Position numbers and translations under genes: made by a program | DNA from: Chloroflexota bacterium | Lineage (GTDB): Bacteria; Chloroflexota; UBA11872; VXOZ01 | Direction: 5' to 3' | NCBI GenBank assembly: GCA_958295775.1 | Contig: CATQHC010000006.1 | Coordinates: 1 to 64,000, forward strand | DNA: 64,000 nt | Notes under the pieces: model-generated | Database searches by the model: none | Seen by the model: only the letters and a program-made list of their open reading frames with translations | Told to the model about the DNA's origin: nothing | Part shown: positions 1 through 8,321 of the stretch, in pieces | Layout of the letters: each line of letters begins with the position of its first letter | Numbering within the stretch: position 1 is the stretch's first letter

Positions 1-442
1 GAAAACACGATGGATTCGGGGCAGTTGCAGCGGTCGCTTTCTGCCACCTATTGGCCGCCGGGATGAAATTCATGCTTTCTTGCCGCCCGTGCCCGTCCGG
101 CATCTAGGGTAGCGCAGGTTTGCAACCTGCGCTTGTGCTCACCTGCCAAAATGCAACCCTCGTAATTGTAGCCACTTTCTAGACAGCGCCACGCTGAAAT
201 CTGCCCTCACCCCAGCCCTCTCCCACGGGGAGAGGGGGCAAGACGCGACCTGGGATAAGGGGTGACGCGCCTCAGGCAGAGGTGGCGTGCCTCCGATAGC
301 GTACCCCCGGTGGCGTGCCTCCTGTAGAGTGGCGATACGTGTGCTCGCTGCGCGACGGCGACGCCATGCTTACCTCTATTGACTGTAACGCAAGACCATT
401 GGCGTAACTGTAACGCGAGACCACGGAAGCAGACATCGCACG
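1..442. repeat. Intergenic repeats, no gene
   Basis: No convincing gene is seen. A 9-bp-stem palindrome around GCAGGTTTGCAACCTGC lies at 109-132. A second palindromic repeat, built on CCCTCACCCC followed by a CTCTCCC/GGGAGAG arm, lies at 204-241. Both recur many times elsewhere in the window. Two short direct repeats follow: GGTGGCGTGCCTCC at 281-294 and 309-322, and a 16-base unit at 383-398 and 408-423 that differs at one base. These are probably dispersed non-coding elements. Confidence 0.7.
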
Positions 443-1474
443 CTAGGCGAGCAACACGACGCGGTCTTGGCTGGCGGCCTCATAGAACGCGAGGCACACT
501 GCCAGGTTGGTCTGTCCGTCCTCCACCGAGGCCGGCAGCGGCGTACCGTTTTGCACGTGGTCCGCCATCACTGCGACGACGTCTCCGCTTCCATTCCCCG
601 CGGGATCGGAGACTACCCAGCCTTGCCAGGGCGCAAAGTTGCCGCGCACCGCCAGTTTGCGGGAAATGCCGTCGGTAGCAATCTGCCCCTCCGTCCCGAC
701 CAACTGGAAGGCGTGCATGCCTGACTCCGGTCCGCTGGACCAGGTAACTTCCAGTGTCGCCACAAAACCGTTATCGAACGTGAGCGTCGCCACGCCAAAA
801 TCCTCCAGCGGAATGTCCTTGTGCACCAGGTTCGCAGTCGCGCCCGTCACCCGCACCACCTCAGCGCCAAGCAGCTTGCGCAGCATGTGGACGTCGTAGA
901 TGGCGTGGTCAAGCCAACCACCGCCCGGCGCCTTGGCCGCGTCCAGCCACCACGTGCGCGCCACGTGCACCCCAGGCCATTCCTGCGTGGGCAAGCCGCC
1001 CCGGCGAATCACGGTAGCGCTGATGGGCCGGCCGATGCGACCCTCTGCCAGCCACCGTCCGTATCGTTGCGCCGCGCTACCACCTGTCTGAATTGCTTCC
1101 AGCGGATAGAAGCCGACACCGGCGTCCTTGACCGCCGCGACAACCGCAGCGGCAGCGTCCAGCGTGAGGGCCATCGGCTTCACGCATATGATGTGCTTGC
1201 CATTGCGCGCCGCCGCTTGGCACAGCGCCGGAGCTTCCGCCGTGGTGCACGCCGCCACGACTACGTCCACGTCATCCCGCTGCGTGATCTCGTGATAGTC
1301 GTCGGTGGTATATGGAATCCCGAATTCCCGCGCAGTCTCTTCCAGATACACCGTCTTGCGGTGCGCTGCCGCTGTCACCACGGCGCGGTCGTTAGAGGCA
1401 ATGCCCCGCAGCGCCGCAAAGCCGGCGTACCAATGGTCCATACCCGCAATACCAAAACGCACTACTGAAGACAT
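443..1474 (-). CDS. Gfo/Idh/MocA-family oxidoreductase
   Basis: A 343-residue NAD(P)-dependent oxidoreductase of the glucose-fructose oxidoreductase / inositol dehydrogenase family. The N-terminal Rossmann half begins with the nucleotide-binding stretch FGIAGMDHWY near residue 7 and contains the family motif CVKPMALT (the EKP-like loop with the conserved lysine). The C-terminal alpha/beta half carries the substrate site around the GGGWLDHAIYD segment. Length is normal for the family. The ATG at 1474 has only a weak AAGG-type ribosome site. It is likely cytoplasmic and acts on a sugar or cyclitol, but the substrate cannot be read from sequence. A second family member lies at 25098-26165 and is not closely similar. 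Confidence 0.9.
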   Translation of the reverse strand: MSSVVRFGIAGMDHWYAGFAALRGIASNDRAVVTAAAHRKTVYLEETAREFGIPYTTDDYHEITQRDDVDVVVAACTTAEAPALCQAAARNGKHIICVKPMALTLDAAAAVVAAVKDAGVGFYPLEAIQTGGSAAQRYGRWLAEGRIGRPISATVIRRGGLPTQEWPGVHVARTWWLDAAKAPGGGWLDHAIYDVHMLRKLLGAEVVRVTGATANLVHKDIPLEDFGVATLTFDNGFVATLEVTWSSGPESGMHAFQLVGTEGQIATDGISRKLAVRGNFAPWQGWVVSDPAGNGSGDVVAVMADHVQNGTPLPASVEDGQTNLAVCLAFYEAASQDRVVLLA

Positions 1475-1888
1475 TGGCGTAACCTTTCATCTCTACGGAG
1501 GGTTACAGACTGTGACACCTCGCGACATTCCGCGGCAGCGAGCAAGCAAGAATACGTGACCCGGCGCGCTCGACACCAGCACACCCACAACCGAGTCCTC
1601 GCCGTAGCGCGGTGGCTTGTCCCTCGCCAGTTTTTGCAGGACCCAAGTCCCACTCAGCGGGGATTTCAATTACCTTTGGCCCCATATGTATACCAAGGCG
1701 ATTTTCCAATCCGACCGTCTCCGTATACGGTACTATACCTAGTGGCGCGGTGCTAATGATCACGCCGGAGTGCGCGGTGGCGTTGCGTCAAGTAGGCTTT
1801 TGCAGAAGCGCCCGTGCGGTCCGTCGACGCCAAGGCCAGATACCGGATTTAGGAAAATTGAGCAACCCAAAGTGGGAGTAAAACGACC
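1475..1888. other. Intergenic region, nothing recognised
   Basis: This 414-base gap lies between the divergent oxidoreductase and HD-domain genes. It must hold both promoters, but I see no confident -35/-10 pair, no structured RNA and no credible small gene. The short open frames here lack ribosome sites and coding character. Confidence 0.5.
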
Positions 1889-2440
1889 ATGACTCGTGAA
1901 GAAGGCATGGAACTCGTCCATGAGCTACTCAAGAACAAGAACCTCGTGAAGCACTGTCTCGCGGTGGAGGCGTGCATGCGTGAATTGGCGCGGCACTTTG
2001 GCGAGGATGAAGACCTGTGGGGATTGGCGGGCCTGATGCACGACGCCGACTACGAAGCCACGGAGAAAGACCCGCTCCAGCACACGCTATTAATGGCGAA
2101 GCTGCTCGAAGAGCGCAATTGCGATCCCCGTGTCATCCACGCCGTCCGCGCCCACAGCGACGAGCACGGCGTGCCGCGCGAGAGCCTGATGGATAAGGCC
2201 CTCTACGCCTGCGACAACCTTTCCGGTCTCATTATTGCCTGCGCGCTGGTGCGTCCCGACAAAAAGCTCGCGTCGGTCACGCCCAAATTCGTGATGCGCA
2301 AGTACAAGGAAAAGGCGTTCGCCGCCTCCGCCAAGCGCGAGGAGATCGAGACCTGCAGCGATATCGGCTTCACGCTGCCGGACTTCGCTGCGATTAATCT
2401 AACTGCGCTGCAGGGGATATCCGACGAACTGGAACTCTGA
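1889..2440 (+). CDS. HD-domain phosphohydrolase-like protein
   Basis: A 183-residue protein with the HD metal-dependent phosphohydrolase signature. His22 is in KHCLAVE, His51-Asp52 in LMHDADYE, and a further histidine near residue 89 (AHSDEH) and aspartate (ACDNLSG) complete the H...HD...D pattern. Small stand-alone HD proteins of this kind usually hydrolyse nucleotides or other phosphate esters. The substrate is unknown. The ATG at 1889 follows GGGAG at a good distance. It is monocistronic, with repeats downstream. The domain call is secure and the function is not. Confidence 0.88.
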   Translation: MTREEGMELVHELLKNKNLVKHCLAVEACMRELARHFGEDEDLWGLAGLMHDADYEATEKDPLQHTLLMAKLLEERNCDPRVIHAVRAHSDEHGVPRESLMDKALYACDNLSGLIIACALVRPDKKLASVTPKFVMRKYKEKAFAASAKREEIETCSDIGFTLPDFAAINLTALQGISDELEL

Positions 2441-2963
2441 AAGGGTCTGCGGCGGATGTAGCGAACATTGCCTCCGTTGAATCGTAACGGTGTGGCAAGC
2501 TCCTCTCCCAAGATAATCTGCAGTATGCGCGGTGAAGAGCGGGGGACAAGCCCCCGCGCTACAAAGAGCCGCCCAATACTTGTCGCCAGGATGTGGGACG
2601 AATTGCCTCGGTAGCGCAGGTTTGCAACCTGCGTCCCCAGCCCGTGAATTATACGGTGAAGAAGGATTACAGGTGAGCGAAGGTGAGAAGGTAACGCGAG
2701 GGGCGCGTCTTCCGTCATTCCCGCGCCCGCTCGCCCCCGTACGGGGGCGCGGAATCCATCTTTTCCGTATATCCCCTGTAACCCGCTCCTTTTGGCGATC
2801 GGCAAGCGGGGGACAAGCCCCCGCGCAACGTCCTGGCAGCGAGGATTGAGCGACCTTGTCGAAGACAGCGTGACTGCATCGAAGGCAACGCATTCCCAAG
2901 GCTGCATCAACCAGGCCCACGCGCCTAGCATGAAGACCACACGAGGCCGCGTGTACCCGGCGG
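2441..2963. repeat. Cluster of dispersed palindromic repeats
   Basis: Four repeat copies are packed between convergent genes. Two are GGGGGACAAGCCCCC hairpins (2539-2563, 2806-2827). One is the GCAGGTTTGCAACCTGC palindrome (2611-2633). One is a CATTCCCGCG...GCGGAATCCATC element (2712-2760). Open frames across this stretch are made of repeat sequence and are not genes. Confidence 0.75.
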
Positions 2964-3917
2964 CTAGAACGGCAGTTCTGTCCCGATCCCTTGTGCCTCC
3001 GCTTTGCGCAGCACATGTACGGCGGCATAGAGATCTTCCGCGGCGATGCCCTGGGACTCGTAGACCGTAATCGCGTCGGCAGGGCGATCAACCGGGTGCC
3101 GTCCCGCCACCACATGGCCGATTTCGACCACGTCCTCCCACTGCACGATGCCCGGGTCAACCGCCGCCAGCAGATCGCCGCACTCGATCTTGGCGCCCTC
3201 CAGCGAATCGGTCGCGACGAGCCACGCGCGCCGGAAGACGTCGGTATCCACTTCCTGCTCGGTGAGCATATTATTGCCGGCGGCGTTCACGTGGGCGCCG
3301 GGCTTGAGCCACGCGCCCGCCAGCACCGGCTGCTTGCTAGCGGTGATCGCCGCGACCACGTCTGCCGACGCCACCGCCGCCTGCGCGCTGCCCGCCGCCG
3401 TAACCGGAATGCCCAGTGAGTCCGTCATCTCCGCCGCAAATGCCTCGCGCCGCTCCACGTTGCGGCTGTACACCAGCACCTGCTCGATCGGCCGCACGGC
3501 GCACACGGCTTGAATTTGCGTTGGCGACTGCTTGCCCGTGCCGAGCACGCCCAGCACCGCGGCATCCGGGTTGGCCAGATACTTGGTGGCGATGCCGCTC
3601 GCGGCACCGGTGCGGATGGCCCCGAGCAGTCCGGCTTCCAACACGGCCAGCGGCCGGCCGTCTGCCGTGCTGTAGAGCGTGACCAGGAATTTCGCGCCCT
3701 GCCGCGTGGTCGTGTACACCTTGTGCCCGAAGACGCCGAGCCCCCTGTCGCCGGCGGACATCACGTGCATCATGCCGCCGGGCATGCGGATGCGGCGGCG
3801 CGGCTGGTTGCGCGCCTGCCCCGTGCCGAGCGCGCGAAAACAGGCCTCCACCTGTTCCAGCGCTTCATCCATTGGCAGTAGTTGCCGCACGTCTTCTTCC
3901 GTAAGAAACCGAGCCAT
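2964..3917 (-). CDS. Ornithine cyclodeaminase / mu-crystallin family enzyme
   Basis: A 317-residue NAD(P)-binding enzyme of the ornithine cyclodeaminase/mu-crystallin family. Supporting motifs are the N-terminal LTEEDVRQLLPM, the substrate-pocket stretch RTGAASGIATKYLA, the dinucleotide-binding loop GVLGTGKQSPTQI in place of the usual GxGxQA, and a C-terminal IGHVVAG. Members act as cyclodeaminases, ketimine reductases or amino-acid dehydrogenases, and the sequence does not separate these. The open frame runs on upstream to 4310 but would overlap the tRNA. The ATG at 3917 is preferred because GGGGAG precedes it and family homology starts there. Confidence 0.9.
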   Translation of the reverse strand: MARFLTEEDVRQLLPMDEALEQVEACFRALGTGQARNQPRRRIRMPGGMMHVMSAGDRGLGVFGHKVYTTTRQGAKFLVTLYSTADGRPLAVLEAGLLGAIRTGAASGIATKYLANPDAAVLGVLGTGKQSPTQIQAVCAVRPIEQVLVYSRNVERREAFAAEMTDSLGIPVTAAGSAQAAVASADVVAAITASKQPVLAGAWLKPGAHVNAAGNNMLTEQEVDTDVFRRAWLVATDSLEGAKIECGDLLAAVDPGIVQWEDVVEIGHVVAGRHPVDRPADAITVYESQGIAAEDLYAAVHVLRKAEAQGIGTELPF

Positions 3918-4093
3918 CGAGAGGTCTCCCCTTGTTCTCTGACATTTGATGCGCCTGATATGGCGAGAGTCACGCACATACCGTGCCGGCGCCGGTACAG
4001 GCGCAATGCCAGCATGGTACCACGCTTGAATTCCGTGGGGCGTAACGACTGACCTGGCCACTCTTCGCAATGCTGTAGAGCGCCCCGCCGCAA

Positions 4094-4123
4094 TTGACGC
4101 TGCTGGGAACGGCTTCGTATAAT
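4094..4123 (+). promoter_or_regulatory. Sigma-70-type promoter for tRNA
   Basis: TTGACG (4094-4099) and a perfect TATAAT (4118-4123) are separated by 18 bases and sit 40 bases before the tRNA. This is the best housekeeping-type promoter in the window. Confidence 0.8.
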
Positions 4124-4162
4124 GCAAGGGAGTCACGCGTGCCTCGCGGCGCGACGTGGCCG

Positions 4163-4235
4163 GGGCCCATAGCTCAGTGGTTAGAGCTGCTCCCTCATAA
4201 GGAGAAGGTCCCTGGTTCGAATCCAGGTGGGCCCA
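4163..4235 (+). tRNA. tRNA with CAT anticodon (Met or Ile2)
   Basis: A complete 73-base cloverleaf. Acceptor arms are GGGCCCA/TGGGCCC, the D arm GCTC...GAGC, and the anticodon loop CTCATAA with CAT at 4196-4198. The T arm is CCTGG-TTCGAAT-CCAGG with discriminator A. No CCA is encoded. The base-paired acceptor end excludes the initiator tRNA. A CAT anticodon means either elongator methionine or, after lysidine modification, isoleucine for ATA codons. Overall resemblance leans slightly to tRNA-Ile2. Confidence 0.95.
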
Positions 4236-4390
4236 CTTGTTTGCGTCTGCCGCTCTGGTACCGCTCGATGGCATCCGCCTTTGTCGGTATTCGCAGCGGT
4301 GATTTAGCACCTTTCAACGTTGTACACTCGCAAACCCAAGTTCTAGGCTTGCTCCCTCTTCCTTAAGATGAGGGCTGTGTCCAGGGCAAC

Positions 4391-4468
4391 TCCCTCTCCC
4401 TGAGGGAGAGGGCTAAGGCCAGGGATGACCCCCTCTCCCTGAGGGAGAGGGCCGGGGTGAGGGTGAGT
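4391..4468. repeat. Tandem copy of CTCTCCCTGAGGGAGAG palindrome
   Basis: Two near-identical palindromes with the core CTCCCTGAGGGAG lie back to back between the tRNAs, followed by the GGCCGGGGTGAGGG tail. This is the family also seen at 204-241 and elsewhere. Confidence 0.75.
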
Positions 4469-4518
4469 TGAGGGAACGTGAATACGTTGCAGAGGTACGA
4501 AGTGGCGCAGGCACAATT

Positions 4519-4593
4519 GGCGGGGTAGCTCAAAGGCAGAGCGGGGGACTCATAAGCCCTAGGTTGTGAGTTCGAGTCTCACCCCCGCCACCA
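4519..4593 (+). tRNA. Second tRNA with CAT anticodon (probably Met elongator)
   Basis: Acceptor arms are GGCGGGG/CCCCGCC (4519-4525, 4583-4589). The D arm is GCTC-AAAGGCA-GAGC, the anticodon loop CTCATAA, the T arm GTGAG-TTCGAGT-CTCAC with discriminator A, and CCA is encoded at 4591-4593. The anticodon stem has an A-G opposition at its base. The GGCGGGG acceptor resembles many elongator tRNA-Met genes. With the neighbouring tRNA it makes two CAT-anticodon genes 283 bases apart. Confidence 0.93.
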
Positions 4594-4615
4594 CACAACG
4601 CAAAAGCATCTGGTC

Positions 4616-4641
4616 AGCACGCTGCACCCCAGCGTGCTTTT
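4616..4641 (+). terminator. Hairpin terminator after tRNA
   Basis: A 9-bp stem AGCACGCTG/CAGCGTGCT with loop CACCC is followed by TTTT. An alternative 12-bp pairing between the flanking AACGCAAAAGCA and TGCTTTTGCGTT overlaps it. Confidence 0.7.
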
Positions 4642-4697
4642 GCGTTTGATGGAGGGATGCAGCAATCAAAACGTGCGAAGAGTCCGAGGGATAAGCC

Positions 4698-4865
4698 ATG
4701 GCTAAAGAACCGAACCTCTCGCCAAACAGGCGCAGAGCGTTGCAAGCTAAATCCACACGTAAGCGAGCGGCTTTCGGTCGATCCCTAGGCCCAGCAGACT
4801 CGTCCAAATCCCTGAATGCAGTCAAGCCGCCCCCGCCTCCAGCCCCGCCACCAAAGAAAAAATAA
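4698..4865 (+). CDS. Small basic proline-rich protein (55 aa)
   Basis: An open frame of 55 codons starting with ATG, preceded by a GAGGGA ribosome site seven bases upstream and ending in TAA. The product begins MAKEPNLSPNRRRAL. It is rich in Arg/Lys in its first half and ends with a run of prolines and three lysines (KPPPPPAPPPKKK). It has no membrane segment and no known domain that I recognise. The basic N-terminus could bind nucleic acid, but that is only a guess. It lies directly after the tRNA terminator and before another small gene. It could be a chance frame, although the codon choice looks coding. Confidence 0.5.
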   Translation: MAKEPNLSPNRRRALQAKSTRKRAAFGRSLGPADSSKSLNAVKPPPPPAPPPKKK

Positions 4866-4990
4866 CCCTATTCTGGCGCAGACCGGGGTACAATTCTCGT
4901 TGAGAGTCCACGCTAACGCCCGCGCTCTCACGGGAAATGCGGCGGATGGCAGTATAATGATTCTATGTGAAGAATCTGCTGGAGGGCATG

Positions 4991-5278
4991 ATGGACGTCA
5001 AAGAAGCGGTGCGCACGGCGAAAGAGTACATTGTCGACCTCTTTGACGGCGAAGATATCGACTTCGTCGGCCTCGAGGAAGTCATGTTCGACGATGAGTC
5101 GGTCCAGTGGCTCATCACCATAGGTTTCTCGCGTCCCTGGGATCGCCCCAAAACCCTGTCGGCAGCACTGCGTGAGGAACCGCTAAGGCGCTCTTATAAA
5201 GGCATTCGCATCAACGACTCTGATGGCAAAACCGTATCTGTCAAGGATCGCGTCTTGACCGGCGCAAGCGGTTACTAA
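4991..5278 (+). CDS. Small conserved-looking hypothetical protein
   Basis: A 95-residue soluble protein of unknown function, starting MDVKEAVRTAKEYI. It is acidic in its first half (DLFDGEDIDFVGLEEV) and ends in a beta-rich part (YKGIRINDSDGKTVSVKDRVL). A TATAAT box at 4953-4958 would start transcription near 4965. GGAGGG at 4981-4986 then fits ATG 4991 (or 4988) better than the GTG at 4967 that opens the frame. The context next to a restriction island and the compact alpha-then-beta layout could suit an accessory or immunity protein, but nothing proves it. Confidence 0.65.
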   Translation: MDVKEAVRTAKEYIVDLFDGEDIDFVGLEEVMFDDESVQWLITIGFSRPWDRPKTLSAALREEPLRRSYKGIRINDSDGKTVSVKDRVLTGASGY

Positions 5279-5317
5279 TGAACATTTGGCCGCCAACTAG
5301 GCGCTCCAGCCTTACGG

Positions 5318-7252
5318 TCAGATGGCGTCGGCCTTAGCACTTTTGAGTTTGTTGTAGCGAGTGATGATTTCTTTGTGGACTCGATGCGCCATGTTTAGAA
5401 GATCTGAATACAGCCTGACATATATTCCCGCGTCTTCTAAGTTCTCTTTTTTCCCTGTGACATTGTAAGTATCCACCAAGTCTCCGCACAGTAAATATCC
5501 GGTGACGTCCCTGTATTTAATATCTGGATCAGTTGTCTTCGAAATGTAGTCTCTCGCGAAATTGACTTCCTCCTCAATCTGGTCCAATTCCTTTTTTGAG
5601 GCCTTGAGACCTGGCCGCTTAATCTCTACAACTATAAGATTTGTGCCCTCACGCACACAGAGGAAATCGATCCTCTTGTCGCCCTCTGGAAGGTCTTCTG
5701 GCTCAGGGAATTTCTCGCGGAGCAGTTTACTAAATCGGACCTCATCGTCCACCATAGTCCAGCGGGGATCAATAACCCAAGGGAACTCCTTCAGAAAGTT
5801 GTGCAGCGTGGGAACCTCCAAAGCATCTTCATCGATTAGTTTCTGAAGTTTTTCGATTGTGGTTATCCGGCCATCGGTAACTCTGGCCATCTCTTTAGCT
5901 TCTACAACCTGCCACTCGCGGAACAGTCTTAGAATGGCACCTGTGTTGTGCAGGTCTGCTTCGACGAGATCCGAAGCAATCTCCAGAAAGGCATCGAACT
6001 CCAAGAAGTCGAGAGACATCTGGATGATCGGTTGTAGTTCTTCTATCGGGGCCGTAGGGTTCTTTGCTATCGACTGGCGCACCAACTGATCGGCTAGTTT
6101 GAGGGCTCGCCTGTTTCCTGTGTCGTTAGCTCTACTCCTAAAGTCCTTGTATATCTCATTTTGCTCCAGCATCTTTCGGTTGTCTTCGCTTCGCCTACTT
6201 GCCCATTCCCGCGCAATTCTGTTGACTTCTTTCCTTCCCCAATCTCGTAGTGCGGTATTTGCGTCGGTATCCCACACGAGCGCGTTCCTGTTCGTTCCGA
6301 TCGTGTCTTCAGCCGCGTCTACGAATTCGACATGGAGCTCTCCGATGATGTAGGACAGGGCATATTGCTGACCTACGACCGCCTCAAAAATGAACGGCTC
6401 TTGAACTAGCTTTCCTCTGGCCATCAGGGCGATACCGCGATCTACACCGTCAATATCCGGGGTCGTTCTATTTAGTGCGCCAATCCATCCCGATACAGTC
6501 CAATCCTCGTCCTCTTTGACCTTAACATCCTCATAGTCCCAAACGTAGAGTCTTCCATCAGCATCCTTGTCAAGCAACGACCTGAGGTTTCGTTCTTCCG
6601 GGGAAATCGGGGAACCATTGATGACGACATCGAAATCGTTCTGCCCTCCGATAATGGAGAATCTGCGAGCAAGCCCTCGTCGGAGCCTGACTATAGGAAT
6701 TCTCCTACTGTGGAATTTCGTGAAATTCCTCAACGTAATCTTGGTACCCTCGATGACCGTACCTGTGGGTGGCAAAGCTGGGAACTCAATTGAGCGTTTC
6801 GAAGCCTGTTCGAGCATACAATCGTAGTTCATTACAAGCCGGCTGGTTTCTCCATTCTTAACGCTCTCTATCTCAATCTCCTTAGCAATCCCAAAACTCG
6901 AGAATTTGCCGATTCCCTTCCGGCCCATCACTTTTCGTCTGAGTGGGTCTGGAGTCTCGTCGGAATCTTCGTCCTCGCGACGGTCTCGACCCGTCACTAC
7001 GTACTTGCTCCGTATGTCTTCATCAGACATACCAATTCCATTGTCCGATATGGTCACCTCGGACCTGTCGGCATCGAGCGTAGTGTCTGGAATGACAATT
7101 TCGACGCGGGTCGCGTTCGCGTCCCAGCCATTCGCGACAAGCTCGCCTATGACTGGAGGCAAAGTGGAATACATCTGCAAGCCGAGATGCTTGATGGTTC
7201 CCACATCGAACCGCATGCGGTAAGGGAGTTTGCTCACTTGACCAGTTGTCAT
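5318..7252 (-). CDS. GHKL ATPase fused to PD-(D/E)XK nuclease-like domain
   Basis: A 644-residue protein. The N-terminal ATPase has all three Bergerat-fold boxes: the N box with Glu37 to Asp44 (GELVANGWDANAT), G1 with Asp70-x-Gly72-x-Gly74 (SDNGIGM), and G2 GRKGIGK at 110-116. This is the fold of MutL, Hsp90 and MORC. Near residues 523-543 a nuclease-like motif follows: IDFLC, then VVEIKRPG, matching the D...ExK core of PD-(D/E)XK enzymes. It is the last gene of an operon after vsr and the C5 methyltransferase (25-base gap). GHKL ATPases linked to C5 methylases and Vsr are known restriction-modification partners. Its base composition is visibly more AT-rich than its neighbours, suggesting transfer. 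It probably senses or cleaves unmethylated DNA. Confidence 0.87.
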   Translation of the reverse strand: MTTGQVSKLPYRMRFDVGTIKHLGLQMYSTLPPVIGELVANGWDANATRVEIVIPDTTLDADRSEVTISDNGIGMSDEDIRSKYVVTGRDRREDEDSDETPDPLRRKVMGRKGIGKFSSFGIAKEIEIESVKNGETSRLVMNYDCMLEQASKRSIEFPALPPTGTVIEGTKITLRNFTKFHSRRIPIVRLRRGLARRFSIIGGQNDFDVVINGSPISPEERNLRSLLDKDADGRLYVWDYEDVKVKEDEDWTVSGWIGALNRTTPDIDGVDRGIALMARGKLVQEPFIFEAVVGQQYALSYIIGELHVEFVDAAEDTIGTNRNALVWDTDANTALRDWGRKEVNRIAREWASRRSEDNRKMLEQNEIYKDFRSRANDTGNRRALKLADQLVRQSIAKNPTAPIEELQPIIQMSLDFLEFDAFLEIASDLVEADLHNTGAILRLFREWQVVEAKEMARVTDGRITTIEKLQKLIDEDALEVPTLHNFLKEFPWVIDPRWTMVDDEVRFSKLLREKFPEPEDLPEGDKRIDFLCVREGTNLIVVEIKRPGLKASKKELDQIEEEVNFARDYISKTTDPDIKYRDVTGYLLCGDLVDTYNVTGKKENLEDAGIYVRLYSDLLNMAHRVHKEIITRYNKLKSAKADAI

Positions 7253-7277
7253 GCTTACCTCGTTAGGGTGAGAACTC

Positions 7278-8306
7278 TCAGGCGTGAGCAGAGAGAATAC
7301 TGTCGCCTAATAGTTTGGCCAACCTAACTGGAACGGCGTTTCCGATCTGTCGGGCCTGTTCCAAAATCGAGTCGCCAAAGAACTCATACTGGTCCTCAAA
7401 CGTTTGCAGGGCTGCGGCCTCGCGGACCGAAATGCCACGGTGCTGTTCTGGATGTGTAAATCGGCCGCAATAGACATCCGTGCATCTGCCTGTCAGTGTT
7501 GGGGCAGGCAAATCCCAAGACATGCGCCCAAAGACATCTTTATGGGCATTGGGATTCTTCTGATGACACTTGAGCAAGATGGACGTGTCCGCCACGTCTC
7601 TGCGGCTTCCGCCATTGTGCGGCACAGCTTCCACGATTCGAAGATGGTGAGGACGCAGTTTTCTTGCGAGATGGTTCTTATAGCTGTCCGAAGATTCACC
7701 ATGCGCTATAGCTGGGAACTGCCGAATGGAATCTCCGACTGTCTTGAATCGCTTTGCAGTTGTAGCGTCCGGCAATCGGGGACGACCATGTCTTGAAGCA
7801 ACTAGGATAAAGCGCCTGCGGGTCTGGGGGACGCCGAATTCCTTTGCGTCCAGCATTTCGGCATCGGTGTGGAACCCATGTTTCTTCAAGGTCTTCTCAA
7901 ACGACTGATAGATTTCCTTCCCAACAGCGTTGCCCAAACCGGGCACGTTTTCAACAATGATATAGTCGGGTGGTGCCTGTTCGACGATCTTGGCAAAGTC
8001 AAGCAGCAACGATTTCCTCCCGTCAACCGCATGCATCGTGTTCAGAGTGGAGAAAGGCTGACAAGGGGTACACGCTGCATAGAGGGTCGGTTCTTTGGAA
8101 CCAATTTCGAGTTCCTCGCGAAGGGCACGGATTTTTACATCTTTGATGTCGGAGGCGATAAAGCGACTTGGCTGATTGTTCTTCTCATAGGTCTTCCGTA
8201 TCCGATTGTCATTGTCTATCCCGGCAACCACCGTAATCCCTGCATCGAGCAGGCCGCGCGTTAGGCCACCAGCACCACAAAAGAAATCAATGGCTTTAAT
8301 CAACAT
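7278..8306 (-). CDS. C5 cytosine DNA methyltransferase (Dcm family)
   Basis: A 342-residue enzyme that transfers a methyl group from S-adenosylmethionine to C5 of cytosine. Motif I DFFCGAGGLTRG is at the N-terminus. Motif IV CTPCQPFS, near residue 82, holds the catalytic cysteine. Motif VI IVENVPGLG (near 120), motif VIII QTRRRFILVA and motif X QIGNAVPVRLA are all present, so it should be active. The target sequence is set by the region between VIII and X and cannot be read. It lies between vsr (15-base gap) and the GHKL gene, so the three are cotranscribed. Confidence 0.95.
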   Translation of the reverse strand: MLIKAIDFFCGAGGLTRGLLDAGITVVAGIDNDNRIRKTYEKNNQPSRFIASDIKDVKIRALREELEIGSKEPTLYAACTPCQPFSTLNTMHAVDGRKSLLLDFAKIVEQAPPDYIIVENVPGLGNAVGKEIYQSFEKTLKKHGFHTDAEMLDAKEFGVPQTRRRFILVASRHGRPRLPDATTAKRFKTVGDSIRQFPAIAHGESSDSYKNHLARKLRPHHLRIVEAVPHNGGSRRDVADTSILLKCHQKNPNAHKDVFGRMSWDLPAPTLTGRCTDVYCGRFTHPEQHRGISVREAAALQTFEDQYEFFGDSILEQARQIGNAVPVRLAKLLGDSILSAHA

Positions 8307-8321
8307 AGAACCTCCTTTTCA

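Noticed and set aside
4163-4235. Initiator tRNA-Met
   Set aside because: The acceptor end is fully paired (G1-C72), whereas bacterial initiators have a mismatch there.
3918-4310. N-terminal extension of the ornithine cyclodeaminase frame
   Set aside because: It runs across the tRNA gene and adds no family sequence.
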